Origin: Zoroaster sp. YZ-2022
Taxonomy: Eukaryota; Echinodermata; Asteroidea; Forcipulatida; Zoroasteridae
Length of the DNA: 64,000 bases
Reading direction: 5' to 3'
NCBI GenBank assembly: GCA_029582265.1
Contig: CM055816.1
Span: 3,812,698-3,876,697 of the forward strand
Shown: positions 22,901 through 33,584 of the stretch, piece after piece
How positions within the stretch are numbered: position 1 is the first letter of the stretch
Layout: the number at the start of each line of letters is the position of its first letter
The notes under the pieces: model-generated
The model's database searches: none
Seen by the model: the letters and a program-made list of their open reading frames with translations, nothing else
Told to the model about the DNA's origin: nothing
Position numbers and translations under genes: made by a program

Positions 22901-25900
22901 GTGTACGTTTACTTGCAGACAGCAATGTGTACGGTTTACTTGCTGACAGCAATGTGTACGGTTTACTTGCTGACAGCAATGTGTACGGTTTACTTGCAGA
23001 CAGCAATGTGTACGGTTTACTTCCTGACAGCAATGTGTACGGTTTACTTCCTGACAGCAATGTGTACGGTTTACTTGCAGACAGCAATGTGTACGGTTTA
23101 CTTCCTGACAGCAATGTGTACGGTTTACTTCCTGACAGCAATGTGTACGGTTTACGTCTTGACAGCAATGTGTACGGTTTACTTCCTGACAGCAATGTGT
23201 ACGTTTACTTGCAGACAGCAATGTGTACGGTTTACTTGCTGACAGCAATGTGTACAGTTTACTTGCTGACAGCAATGTGTACGTTTACTTGCAGACAGCA
23301 ATGTGTACGGTTTACTTGCTGACAGCAATGTGTACGGTTTACTTCTTGACAGCAATGTGTACGGTTTACTTCCTGACAGCAATGTGTACGTTTACTTCCT
23401 GACAGCAATGTGTACGTTTACTTGCAGACAGCAATGTGTACGGTTTACTTCTTGACAGCAATGTGTACGGTTTACTTCTTGACAGCAATGTGTACGGTTT
23501 ACTTCTTGACAGCAATGTGTACGGTTTACTTCCTGACAGCAATGTGTACGTTTACTTGCAGACAGCAATGTGTACGGTTTACTTCTTGACAGCAATGTGT
23601 ACGGTTTACTTCTTGACAGCAATGTGTACGGTTTACTTCTTGACAGCAATGTGTACGGTTTACTTCTTGACAGCAATGTGTACGGTTTACTTCTTGACAG
23701 CAATGTGTACGGTTTACTTCTTGACAGCAATGTACGGTTTACTTCCTGACAGCAATGTGCGGTTTACTTCCTGACAGCAATGTGTACGGTTTACTTGCTG
23801 ACAGCAATGTGTACGGTTTACTTCTTTACAGCAATGTGTACGGTTTACTTCTTGACAGCAATGTGTACGGTTTACTTCTTGACAGCAATGTGTACGGTTT
23901 ACTTCTTGACAGCAATGTGTACGGTTTACTTCTTGACAGCAATGTGTACGGTTTACTTCTTGACAGCAATGTGTACGGTTTACTTATTGACAGCAATGTA
24001 CGGTTTACTCCTGACAGCAATGTACGGTTTACTTCCTGACAGCAATGTGTACGGTTTACTTTGCAGACAGCAATGTACGGTTTACTTCTTGACAGCAATG
24101 TGTACGGTTTACTTCCTGACAGCAATGTGTACGGTTTACTTCTTGACAGCAATGTGTACGGTTTACTTCTTGACAGCAATGTGTACGGTTTACTTCTTGA
24201 CAGCAATGTGTACGGTTTACTTCCTGACAGCAATGTGTACGGTTTACTTCCTGACAGCAATGTGTACGGTTTACTTCTTGACAGCAATGTGTACGGTTTA
24301 CTTCCTGACAGCAATGTGTACGGTTTACTTGCAGACAGCAATGTGTACGGTTTACTTCCTGACAGCAATGTGTACGGTTTACTTCTTGACAGCAATGTGT
24401 ACGGTTTACTTCTTGACAGCAATGTGTACGGTTTAATTCCTGACAGCAATGTGTACGGTTTAATTCATTACAGCAATGTGTACGGTTTACTTCTTGACAG
24501 CAATGTGTACGGTTTACTTCTTGACAGCAATGTGTACGTTTACTTGCAGACAGCAATGTGTACGGTTTACTTCTTGACAGCAATGTGTACGGTTTACTTC
24601 TTGACAGCAATGTGTACGGTTTACTTCTTGACAGCAATGTGTACGGTTTACTTCCTGACAGCAATGTGTACGGTTTACTTCTTGACAGCAATGTGTACGG
24701 TTTACTTCTTGACAGCAATGTGTACGGTTTACTTCCTGACAGCAATGTGTACGGTTTACTTGCAGACAGCAATGTGTACGGTTTACTTGCCGACAGCAAT
24801 GTGTACGTTTACTTGCAGACAGCAATGTGCACGGTTTACTTCGTGACAGCAATGTGTACGGTTTACTTCGTGACAGCAATGTGTACGGTTTACTTCGTGA
24901 CAGCAATGTGTACGGTTTACTTCCTGACAGCAATGTGTACGGTTTACTTGCTGACAGCAATGTGTACGTTTACTTGCAGACAGCAATGTGTACGGTTTAC
25001 TTCTTGACAGCAATGTGTACGGTGTACTTCTTGACAGCAATGTGTACGATTTACTTCTTGACAGCAATGTGTACGGTTTACTTCCTGACAGCAATGTGTA
25101 CGGTTTACTTGCAGACAGCAATGTGTACGGTTTACTTCCTGACAGCAATGTGTACGGTTTACTTCCTGACAGCAATGTGTACGGTTTACTTGCAGACAGC
25201 AATGTGTACGGTTTACTTCCTGACAGCAATGTGTACGGTTTACTTCGTGACAGCAATGTGTACGGTTTACTTCCTGACAGCAATGTGTACGTTTACTTGC
25301 AGACAGCAATGTGTACGGTTTACTTGCTGACAGCAATGTGTACGGTTTACTTGCTGACAGCAATGTGTACGGTTTACTTGCTGACAGCAATGTGTACGGT
25401 TTACTTGCTGACAGCAATGTGTACGGTTTACTTCGTGACAGCAATGTGTACAGTTTACTTGCTGACAGCAATGTGTACGTTTACTTGCAGACAGCAATGT
25501 GTACGGTTTACTTGCTGACAGCAATGTACGGTTTACTTGCTGACAGCAATGTGTACGGTTTACTTGCTGACAGCAATGTGTACGGTTTACTTGCTGACAG
25601 CAATGTGTACGGTTTACTTGCAGACAGCAATGTGTACGGTTTACTTGCTGACAGCAATGTGTACGGTTTACTTGCAGACAGCAATGTGTACGGTTTACTT
25701 GCTGACAGCAATGTGTACGGTTTACTTCCTGACAGCAATGTGTACGGTTTACTTCCTGACAGCAATGTGTACGGTTTACTTGCTGACAGCAATGTGTACG
25801 GTTTACTTGCAGACAGCAATGTGTACGGTTTACTTGCAGACAACAATGTGTACGGTTTACTTGCTGACAGCAATGTGTACGTTTACTTGCAGACAGCAAT

Positions 25901-26030
25901 GTGTACGGTTTACTTCCTGACAGCAATGTGTACGGTTTACTTGCCGACAGCAATGTGTACGGTTTACTTCCTGACAGCAATGTGTATGGTTTACTTGCCG
26001 ACAGCAATGTGTACGGTTTACTTTTCAATA
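19947..26030. repeat. 27-bp minisatellite, about 225 units (6.1 kb)
   Basis: The unit is TGTACGGTTTACTTGCCGAC plus AGCAATG. Variant classes differ at the centre (TTGCCG, TTCCTG, TTGCAG, TTCTTG, TTGCTG, TTCGTG). A 26-bp variant (TGTACGTTTACTTGCAGAC) recurs at intervals of 4-6 units. Because 27 is a multiple of three, long frames are open on both strands (YGLLADSNV, LSASKPYTL); they are artefacts of the repeat. Confidence 0.97.
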
Positions 26031-26587
26031 ATATATGTATGGTTTACTTACTGACTGATGATGGTCTTCTCCATGGCTCTTCCTTCACTTGAGGTTTTTC
26101 AATGACTTTCTATAAAAACAAAAAATCACTAAAGTGATGAAAATAACGAAGAACTACTATCCGAAATAGTCCAACATGTTTAAATAAATGGAGGCACACA
26201 ATGTATTGAGCAAACAACCTGGGGCGTGTTTTCATGACCATAACCAGAAACATGTTTGCGCTTCGGTCATATTTTCGCGAGTCCAGTTGTGCTACGATGA
26301 CATCATTGTTCTGACCAAACGTCAACCAATGTTTGTGATCGGTTACCCTTGGTTTCAAGATGGCGATTTGTAATAAATGTTTTGTTAATTATTTGTTAAA
26401 ACATGATGGAATGATTGTTCGTATAGCAGTATATCTTTCAAGTTTCTTACTAGCACTCACGATTAAGTTCTATTTTGCCAAAATTTGAATTACACCGTAT
26501 ATTTTGAGAAACGTTGATGATTGAACATGTCGCAAACTAAAACTAATTTTCTGGTTACGTTCACGTTTTCACGTAGCTACGCCATCT
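26031..26587. other. no gene seen between two satellites
   Basis: Unique sequence. A GTTTCAAGATGGCGATTTG segment near 26350 looks like a start context, but only a stop follows. Confidence 0.4.
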
Positions 26588-27478
26588 TCAAAACATGCCA
26601 GTGTACTTGAGGATCAGACCCCAGTCAGTGTGGAGGGATTCAAAACATGCCCCTGTACTTGAGGATCAAACCCCAGTCAGTGTGGAGGGATTCAAAACAC
26701 GCCACTGTACTTGAGGATCAGACCCCAGTCAGTGTGGAGGGATTCAAAACATACCCCTGTACTTGAGGATCAAACCCCAGTCAGTGTGGAGGGATTCAAA
26801 ACATGCCCCTGTACTTGAGGATCAGACCCCAGTCAGTGTGGAGGGATCCAAAACACGCCCCTGTACTTGAGGATCAGACCCCAGTCAGTGTGGAGGGATT
26901 CAAAACACGCCCATGTACTTGAGGATCAGACCCCAGTCAGTGTGGAGGGATACAAAACACGTCCCTGTACTTGAGGATCAGACACCAGTCATGTGGAGGG
27001 ATTCAAAACATGCCCCTGTACTTGAGAATCAGACCCCAGTCAGTGTGGAGGGATCCAAAACACGCCCCTGTACTTGAGGATCAGACCCCAGTCAGTGTGG
27101 AGGGATTCAAAACACGCCCCTGTACTTGAGGATCAGACCCCAGTTAGTGTGGAGGGATTCAAAACACGCCCCTGTACTTGAGGATCAGACCCCAGTCAGT
27201 GTGGAGGGATCCAAAACACGCCCCTGTACTTGAGGATCAGACCCCAGTCAGTGTGGAGGGATCCAAAACACGCCCCTGTACTTGAGGATCAGAGATACAT
27301 GTAAGTCAGTGTGGAGGGATCCAAATCAGCCCCTGTACTTGAGGATCAGACCCCAGTCAGTGTGGAGGGATTCAAAACACGCCCCTGTACTTGAGGATCA
27401 GACCCCAGTCAGTGTGGAGGGATTCAAAACACGCCCCTGTACTTGAGGATCAGACCCCAGTCAGTGTTGGAGGGATGG
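26588..27478. repeat. 52-bp minisatellite, about 17 units
   Basis: The unit contains CCCCTGTACTTGAGGATCAG and ACCCCAGTCAGTGTGGAGGG, repeating every 52 bases, with a few substitutions and one short insertion near 27292-27302. Confidence 0.95.
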
Positions 27479-27479
27479 G

Positions 27480-27780
27480 TAGTAATAACAACATTTTTCT
27501 GTTGTAGTAATTTCAACCAAAGCTTGTGATCAAGGCTTGCAACTTGCAAAATAAATAATATGGTATATCAATGGTTACTGTTCTTGAATTGTAACATAAA
27601 CATGTAGTTCTCAAATAACATGGATATCCATCTACTTCAGTCATGATAAGAAAAACTAATAAGATAGAATTGGTTTGTAATCAATAAGGCTAAAAACTAA
27701 TAAGATGGAATTGGTTTGTAATCAATAAGGGTAAAAATAGTAGCCTCAGACCTGCGTGTCAACATTTTTAATTTTCTTTT
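27480..27780. other. no gene seen; short duplicated segment
   Basis: A phrase of about 45 bp (AACTAATAAGAT through TTGGTTTGTAATCAATAAGG) occurs twice at 27653-27731. Otherwise nothing recognised. Confidence 0.5.
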
Positions 27781-27982
27781 AATTTGCTATGAAATGATGT
27801 CCAATTGCAGCCAAAATTGCTGGATCAATTGGAATTCTGCCGTGCTGTGTTTTAAACGACTTTTTCACATAGGGTATGAACGTTTGCCTGATTTGTGAGG
27901 CCTCTCTTTTACTTTGGCCTGAGGCTTTTTTAGTTTCAATGAACATTAAAACAAAACAAAAACTTGTGATTTCCAATATCAT
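27779..27982 (-). CDS. short coding-like segment resembling the 110-bp satellite
   Basis: The minus-strand frame reads KREASQIRQTFIPYVKKSF, then TQHGRIPIDPAILAAIGHHF. The last part matches, in nucleotides and in frame, the 110-bp satellite at 48-60 kb, some units of which read LGRIPIDPVSLAVIRHCFIA. I do not recognise the family. No convincing acceptor or donor surrounds it; a stop follows HHFIAN. It may be an exon, or a dispersed repeat fragment that also seeded the satellite. Confidence 0.35.
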   Translation of the reverse strand: MILEITSFCFVLMFIETKKASGQSKREASQIRQTFIPYVKKSFKTQHGRIPIDPAILAAIGHHFIAN

Positions 27983-28059
27983 TGGGTTCTCTTCTTTTGT
28001 GATCTATATCCATACCTCTGCCTCCAGCAGCATAATTTCTTTGTGGCTTTTGTTTGGGC

Positions 28060-28191
28060 TTACTTGTTTGAGTACTGGGAACCATAGACAGATGGAGGAA
28101 TGACAAGGCATGCTAAATCATCTTGCCTTTCAGGGAGGTGTTTAGATGTCAGCTCAATGTTAAAAGTTGAAGCCAAAGAATCACTCAAACA
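28060..28191 (-). CDS. candidate terminal exon of the unrecognised minus-strand gene
   Basis: The acceptor TATTCAGCTTAG precedes position 28191. The exon reads CLSDSLASTFNIELTSKHLP, then ERQDDLACLVIPPSVYGSQ and YSNK, and ends with TAA at 28060-28062. The preceding exon (29647-29791) ends in phase 2, whereas this frame needs phase 0, so an exon between them must be missing or this exon belongs elsewhere. Alternatively AAGTAAGCC at the end is a donor (CAA followed by GTAAGC) and the protein continues. Its 5' edge is the apparent source of the adjacent 57/84-bp satellites. Confidence 0.4.
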   Translation of the reverse strand, partial: CLSDSLASTFNIELTSKHLPERQDDLACLVIPPSVYGSQYSNK

Positions 28192-28221
28192 CTAAGCTGA
28201 ATATGGAGATAGATTTATAAC

Positions 28222-28460
28222 ATCATGTCAGGGAGGTATGTAGATGTCAGTCAAATCTACAGAATCAATCAACATCATGTCAGGGAGGCCAGGTGTGTAG
28301 ATGTCAGTCATATCTACAGAATCAATCAACATCATGTCAGGGAGGCCAGGTGTGTAGATGTCAGTCAAATCTACAGAATCAATCAACATCATGTCAGGGA
28401 GGCCAGGTGTGTAGATGTCAGTCATATCTACAAAATCAATCAACATCATGTCAGGGACGG
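28222..28460. repeat. 57-bp tandem repeat, about four units
   Basis: CATGTCAGGGA recurs at 28224, 28276, 28333, 28390 and 28447. The minus-strand reading TGACTGACATCTACACACCT then CCCTGACATGATG resembles the 5' part of the exon at 28060-28191. Confidence 0.92.
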
Positions 28461-28905
28461 AGGTGTGTAGAAGTCAGTCATAAATGAATCACTCATACAG
28501 AAGATGTATAGGTAGAGAGATTCTTAACATCATGTCAGGGATGGAGGTGTGCAGACGTCAGTCATAAATGAATCACTCATACAGAAGATGTATAGGTAGA
28601 GAGATTCTTAACATCATGTCAGGGATGGAGGTGTGTAGAAGTCAGTCATAAATGAATCACTCATACATAAGATGTATAGGTAGAGAGATTCTTAACATCA
28701 TGTCAGGGATGGAGGTGTGTAGAAGTCAGTCATAAATGAATCACTCATACAGAAGATGTATAGGTAGAGAGATTCTTAACATCATGTCAGGGATGGAGGT
28801 GTGCAGACGTCAGTCATAAATGAATCACTCATACAGAAGATGTATATGTAGAGAGATTCTTAACATCATGTCAGGGATGGAGGTGTGCAGACGTCAGTCA
28901 AGAAT
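28447..28905. repeat. 84-bp tandem repeat, about five units
   Basis: The same CATGTCAGGGA core as the 57-bp family continues at 28531, 28615, 28699, 28783 and 28867, an exact 84-base period. The added segment contains AATCACTCATACAGAAGATG. Confidence 0.93.
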
Positions 28906-29149
28906 CACAATACGAAAGCTATATACTTCTATACATTTTAATAATCTTAAGTTTACAAATGTTTACTTTAATTCCTTTTTGCATTTCATGTTTTTTTCTG
29001 TTCTCAATCATGTATACCATCAATTATAATGCTTCATATTGAATTCTTGGAGTTAATGTCAACGACTAGTTTTCTACAAATTTGCTTACAATTTTTTCTT
29101 AGCTTTGCCCAAAGCACAGTAATCCATATAGGCACCTCATTATCAAGGA
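28906..29149. other. no gene seen
   Basis: AT-rich unique sequence between two minisatellites. Confidence 0.4.
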
Positions 29150-29345
29150 GTGTGCCACTCGTGTACTAACCTAGTCCACGGCACAGTACCAGAAGTCTGT
29201 TACCTACATGAAGTGTGCCACTCGTGTACTAACCTAGTCCATGGCACAGTACCAGAAGTCTGTTACCTACATGAAGTGTGCCACTCATGTAGTCCACGGC
29301 ACAGTACCAGAAGTCTGTTACCGACATGAAGTGTGCCACTCGAAC
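29150..29345. repeat. 63-bp tandem repeat, about three units
   Basis: GTGTGCCACT recurs at 29150, 29213, 29276 and 29331 (the last unit is shortened). Each unit contains GGCACAGTACCAGAAGTCTG. The minus strand shows CATGTAGGTAAC, a donor-like string, in each unit. Confidence 0.88.
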
Positions 29346-29346
29346 T

Positions 29347-29646
29347 ATTCGCCCATTGTTCGCCCCAAAGATGGTTTGCCCTCATCTAGTTTAAGATTGC
29401 ATCTAGTTCTAGGAAATAGCTTGACGTCTCAAGCGCCTAATCCCATGATGCCTTACATCAGGCTAGGCAGAGTGGTAAAACTTGTAACCATGCTCGTTGT
29501 GCATGCGTGCATTTAGAGTAAAATGCCATGGTATGGATTACAGTACACTTCATGTACATTGTAGGTAATAGACTTCTGATAAAACCCATTCAAAGAATCA
29601 ACTAGAATTATATCAATAAAGAGAATGGAATTGATATTGATCTCAC
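29347..29646. other. intron sequence, no repeat array
   Basis: Contains a segment with GACGTCTCAAGCGCCTAATC near 29424 that looks like a dispersed repeat, then unique AT-rich DNA up to the donor of the exon at 29647. Confidence 0.35.
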
Positions 29647-29791
29647 CTTGTTGCAGCATCATAGTCAAATGCTGTGGTAGTCAGTAGATCTGTAGATGCA
29701 CTGTATGATGGTGGAGTAGAACCTCCATGAACAAATAACTCACATATCAATATTTCCTTCTCATACACCTTAGCAAGTCTGTTAGGTACAC
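29647..29791 (-). CDS. exon of an unrecognised multi-exon gene
   Basis: The acceptor ATTGCTTAG ends at 29792 and the donor AAG followed by GTGAGATC begins at 29646. The exon (145 nt, entering in phase 1, leaving in phase 2) reads GVPNRLAKVYEKEILICELF, then VHGGSTPPSYSASTDLLTTT and AFDYDAATR. It joins in frame to the exon at 35828-35876 (GCT G followed by GT GTA). I do not recognise the family; no domain can be claimed. The 40-bp satellite runs right up to its acceptor. Confidence 0.7.
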
Positions 29792-29796
29792 CTAAG

Positions 29797-30603
29797 CAAT
29801 GCAGATACCAAGATTATAATAAGTATAGACAGGTATCAATGCAGATACCAACATTATAATAAGTATAGACAGGTATCAATGCAAATACCAAGATTATAAT
29901 AAGTATAGACAGGTATCAATGCAAATACCAACATTATAATAAGTATAGACAGGTATCAATGCAGACACCGACATTATAATAAGTATAGACAGGTATCAAT
30001 GCAGATACCAACATTATAATAAGTATACACAGGTATCAATGCAGATACCAACATTATAATAAGTATAGACAGGTATCAATGCAGATACCAACATTATAAT
30101 AAGTATACACAGGTATCAATGCAAATACCAACATTATAATAAGTATACACAGGTATCAATGCAAATACCAACATTATAATAAGTATACACAGGTATCAAT
30201 GCAGATACCAACATTATAATAAGTATACACAGGTATCAATGCAGACACCAACATTATAATAAGTATACACAGGTATCAATGCAGATACCTACATTATAAT
30301 AAGTATAGACAGGTATCAATGCAGATACCAACATTATAATAAGTATACACAGGTATCAATGCAGATACCAACATTATAATAAGTATACACAGGTATCAAT
30401 GCAGATACCAACATTATAATAAGTATAGACAGGTATCAATGCAGATACCAACATTATAATAAGTATGCACAGGTATCAATGCAGACACCAACATTATAAT
30501 AAGTATAGACAGGTATCAATGCAGATACCAACATTATAATAAGTATGCACAGGTATCAATGCAGATACCAACATTATAATAAGTATACACAGGTATCAAT
30601 GCA
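29797..30603. repeat. 40-bp minisatellite, left part (~20 units)
   Basis: The unit is GCAGATACCAACATTATAAT followed by AAGTATACACAGGTATCAAT, in exact 40-base register. Variants are AGATT/ACATT and TAGAC/TACAC. It is continuous in phase with the right part at 34.7 kb; the retrotransposon at 30604-34698 interrupts it. Confidence 0.97.
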
Positions 30604-31104
30604 GGTATCATTTTTAACACGTGCTGTCGTCGTGTAAGGTACACTTCGTAAACGGCTGTGCAGGGTTTATTTCCCTGTGGCTGCAGAAATCGTTGCTGCT
30701 ATGACAAATACAAGAATTGCTACACGTATATGAAAGTGGTTTTCTCTGCCAGGAAGACAGCAACAAGCGAACAAGGCAATAGTGTTCAGTTCTACATCAA
30801 CTATCAGATAAGATTTGTAGTCTATGGATTTTTGACCTGCATTTCTTGATATTTATGTGACATTTTTGATTTAACGCTATGCTCTGACTTGGAACACGTC
30901 AGCCATCTTGGGATTTTATGTCAGACATTCTTCTACTATTGATTTTATTCCTGCTTGCTTTTTTCACCCGAAGAGTGCCCCTCTTCCTCCCTCAAGACTT
31001 CTGTTGATACCCTGTTATCAAGCCTCCAAGAGATGATCTGTAGTTGAGGGGCCAACTGAACTTTCATTTTGCGATTAATACGGAATATGGGAGATTGCAA
31101 CAAG

Positions 31105-31764
31105 ATGGCGGTGACCATAACATCACTAATATTTTTGTACTGCTTCTTCGGCATTTTTGAATGCTGTCACAATCGTCAGTCTACGTTTTATACCTTGGAA
31201 CTTGATCTGAAACCATTTGTATGGTATCCTTTTTGTAAAACTGATGGATTATGTACATGTATGATGGCTTCAGTAACTTCAGACACCAGGCCACATAATT
31301 ACAATTTTATTATCAGCCACTTGACTGACATAACTATAGTATGTAGACCTGGACAGAGAAGGAAATTTATAGGCAAGCGGGTCATTTATTATGCAAATCA
31401 CGTTGCCACTTTTCAAGACAAATTGTTTTTAGATGGCGATGTTGAATTAAACCCTGGACCGCCACCACCATCATGGAAAAATTCTGATCCTGATTGTACA
31501 TTAACTTTTGAGACAGTTAAAAGCAGTTCTGGGCTAAAAATAGCTCATTTAAACATCAATGGTCTTTATGGAAAACTGGACCAGATGAAAGTAATGTTGC
31601 TACACCAACCAATTCATATATTGGCTCTCTCGGAGACAAAACTTTGTGGCACTATTTGCTCTAGCGAACTCACCATTCATGGTTACATGTTACTTCGAAA
31701 AGACAGAACTCGACGAGGAGGTGGTGTAGCTTTTTATATCCATAAAACATCAGCTTCACTATAA
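31105..31764 (+). CDS. retrotransposon ORF, N-terminal part: hydrophobic leader, 2A-like motif, start of endonuclease
   Basis: I choose the ATG at 31105 (AAGATGG, a good context) over the ATG at 31087. A hydrophobic segment follows at once (AVTITSLIFLYCFFGIF), resembling a signal peptide. A leader of about 118 residues then ends in DGDVELNPGP (31432-31461), an exact match to the 2A consensus D-V/I-E-x-N-P-G-P. 2A sequences make ribosomes skip the Gly-Pro bond, and are known near the N terminus of non-LTR elements of sea urchin, amphioxus and molluscs. The APE endonuclease begins downstream (KIAHLNINGLYGKLDQ, LALSETKL). The frame breaks at about 31765. Confidence 0.85.
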   Translation: MAVTITSLIFLYCFFGIFECCHNRQSTFYTLELDLKPFVWYPFCKTDGLCTCMMASVTSDTRPHNYNFIISHLTDITIVCRPGQRRKFIGKRVIYYANHVATFQDKLFLDGDVELNPGPPPPSWKNSDPDCTLTFETVKSSSGLKIAHLNINGLYGKLDQMKVMLLHQPIHILALSETKLCGTICSSELTIHGYMLLRKDRTRRGGGVAFYIHKTSASL

Positions 31765-31778
31765 TTCAAGACCCTTGC

Positions 31779-33584
31779 TTGGTGAATCTTGAAACTATCG
31801 CAATACTTGTCTCTACACCAAGTGGAAATTCTCTGCTCATTTCAACAGTTTATCGACCGCCAACTTCGCCAATTTCGTTTTTTGATGATCTTGAATCAGC
31901 ACTGGAAGTATTTAGCTCCAGATCCAATAACATGATCATTGTTGGTGATTTGAATTGTGACTTTAATTCAACTTCTCCTCGATTGACGCGCCTGGAGGAA
32001 ACAATGAATCTTTTTAATTTGAAGCAGATTGTCCCTGAGGCTACTAGAGTTACATCTAATTCATCATCTTTAATCGATGTGATTATTACCAACAACTTGA
32101 CTATTCACTCTGATTGCAGAGTCATTCCTTGTGCTATTAATGACCATGATGTTATTTACACTCGTGTCAAATTTAAAATTCCTCACCAGTCACACGTTGA
32201 AAAAACGTTCAGGAGCTTTAAAAATTTTGATTGTGACGCTTTTTTGAATGACCTTATTGGGATGCCTTGGTCAATTTTGGACGAGGTGACTGATCCTGAC
32301 ATTGCCTGGAACATTTGGCACAATTTGTTTAATAATATCTGTAATAAACATGCCCCTTTTGTAACTAAGCGTTTTAAAGCTAACCTTCCTAAATGGCTAG
32401 AAAACAGAAATGACATTTTTCATTTAATGCATGAACGGGATGTAGCCAAATCTAAAGCTAGGAGAACTAAATTGAAGGAGGACTGGGATAGGGCCAACAT
32501 TTTGAGAAATGATGTCACTAGACTTTGTAGAACTGCTAAAATTGGTTATTATCAAAATCATGTTCGTATTAATCAAAATAACAGCAAAAAGTTATGGGCC
32601 GGCATAAGAGAGATTCTCCCAAATAAGAAAAACAATAATCTTCCTGGCACTTTTAATATTGATAATAAGGATGTCTCAGATCCAAAAACCATAGCCGATA
32701 GTTTTAATAATTTTTATGTTAATATCAGCAATGTTCTGTTGGCCAACATTTCAAATGACGCTAATCAAGATCCGTGCTCTTATCTAACACATTGCTCAAC
32801 TAGTTTTTCCTTTTACAGAATTCCTCCAGATTTTGTTTTTAAGGAGATTGCTAGGCTGGATCCTGGGAAGTCTGCTGGTCTGGACAACATCGATGGTAGG
32901 CTATTTAAGCTGGCGGCGCCTGTTATCGCCCTCCCCTTGACACATATATTCAATTTAACCCTTTCCACCTGTACCATTCCTCAAGCGTGGAAAAAGGCTA
33001 AAGTTATCCCCATTTTTAAAGCAGGTAATCGCAAAGTGCTCAATAATTACAGGCCTATTTCGATTTTGCCGTTGGTTTCTAAAATAATTGAAAAAGCTGT
33101 CCACTCACAATTCCTCTCATACCTTACTTCAAACGACCTTCTGTCTTCTAATCAGTTTGGTTTTAGACCTGGGTACTCCACACTTGCAGCAGTAGCTCAT
33201 GCTCATGATAACTGGCTTCATCACATTAACAATGGTAATTTAATTGGTTCTTTATTCATTGATTTACAGAAAGCCTTTGATACAGTTAACCACGATATTC
33301 TTTTACGCAAACTTTCTTTTTATGGATTATCTACCTCAGCTGTTGATTGGCTAGCATCTTATTTATCTGGAAGGACGCAGCAAGTCTGTTATAAATCCAA
33401 ACTTTCTGTAGTTAATCCTGTAACATCTGGAATACCTCAGGGATCAATCCTGGGGCCCTTACTTTTTCATTGTACATTAATGACCTGCCAAAATGTCTTG
33501 ATCACTGCAACATTGATATGTATGCAGATGATACACTTATTTATTATGGTGATAAAAACACTAGTCTCATTGAAAATAAATTGA
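31779..33584 (+). CDS. retrotransposon ORF, endonuclease C-part and reverse transcriptase
   Basis: Continues the protein in another frame. Endonuclease motifs are STVYRPP, IIVGDLNCDFN and INDHDVIYTRV. The RT region has LDPGKSAGLDNIDGRLFK, WKKAKVIPIFKAGNR, NNYRPISILPLVSKI, FRPGYSTLAAV, FIDLQKAFDTVNHDILL (33255-33305) and GIPQGSILGPLLF (33430-33468). After 33468 the frame shifts; the true continuation YINDLPKCL and the catalytic MYADDTLIY (YADD at 33521-33532) lie in the next frame (33470-33664). The block order and FVDxxKAFDxVNH style fit the CR1/L2 branch. Confidence 0.88.
   Translation: MVNLETIAILVSTPSGNSLLISTVYRPPTSPISFFDDLESALEVFSSRSNNMIIVGDLNCDFNSTSPRLTRLEETMNLFNLKQIVPEATRVTSNSSSLIDVIITNNLTIHSDCRVIPCAINDHDVIYTRVKFKIPHQSHVEKTFRSFKNFDCDAFLNDLIGMPWSILDEVTDPDIAWNIWHNLFNNICNKHAPFVTKRFKANLPKWLENRNDIFHLMHERDVAKSKARRTKLKEDWDRANILRNDVTRLCRTAKIGYYQNHVRINQNNSKKLWAGIREILPNKKNNNLPGTFNIDNKDVSDPKTIADSFNNFYVNISNVLLANISNDANQDPCSYLTHCSTSFSFYRIPPDFVFKEIARLDPGKSAGLDNIDGRLFKLAAPVIALPLTHIFNLTLSTCTIPQAWKKAKVIPIFKAGNRKVLNNYRPISILPLVSKIIEKAVHSQFLSYLTSNDLLSSNQFGFRPGYSTLAAVAHAHDNWLHHINNGNLIGSLFIDLQKAFDTVNHDILLRKLSFYGLSTSAVDWLASYLSGRTQQVCYKSKLSVVNPVTSGIPQGSILGPLLFHCTLMTCQNVLITATLICMQMIHLFIMVIKTLVSLKIN

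Noticed and set aside
19946..26054. Dozens of overlapping frames of 85-310 codons (YGLLADSNV, LSASKPYTL, CTVYLLTAM)
   Set aside because: All come from a 27-bp unit that is divisible by three and free of stops. Frames open on both strands at once argue against selection for coding.
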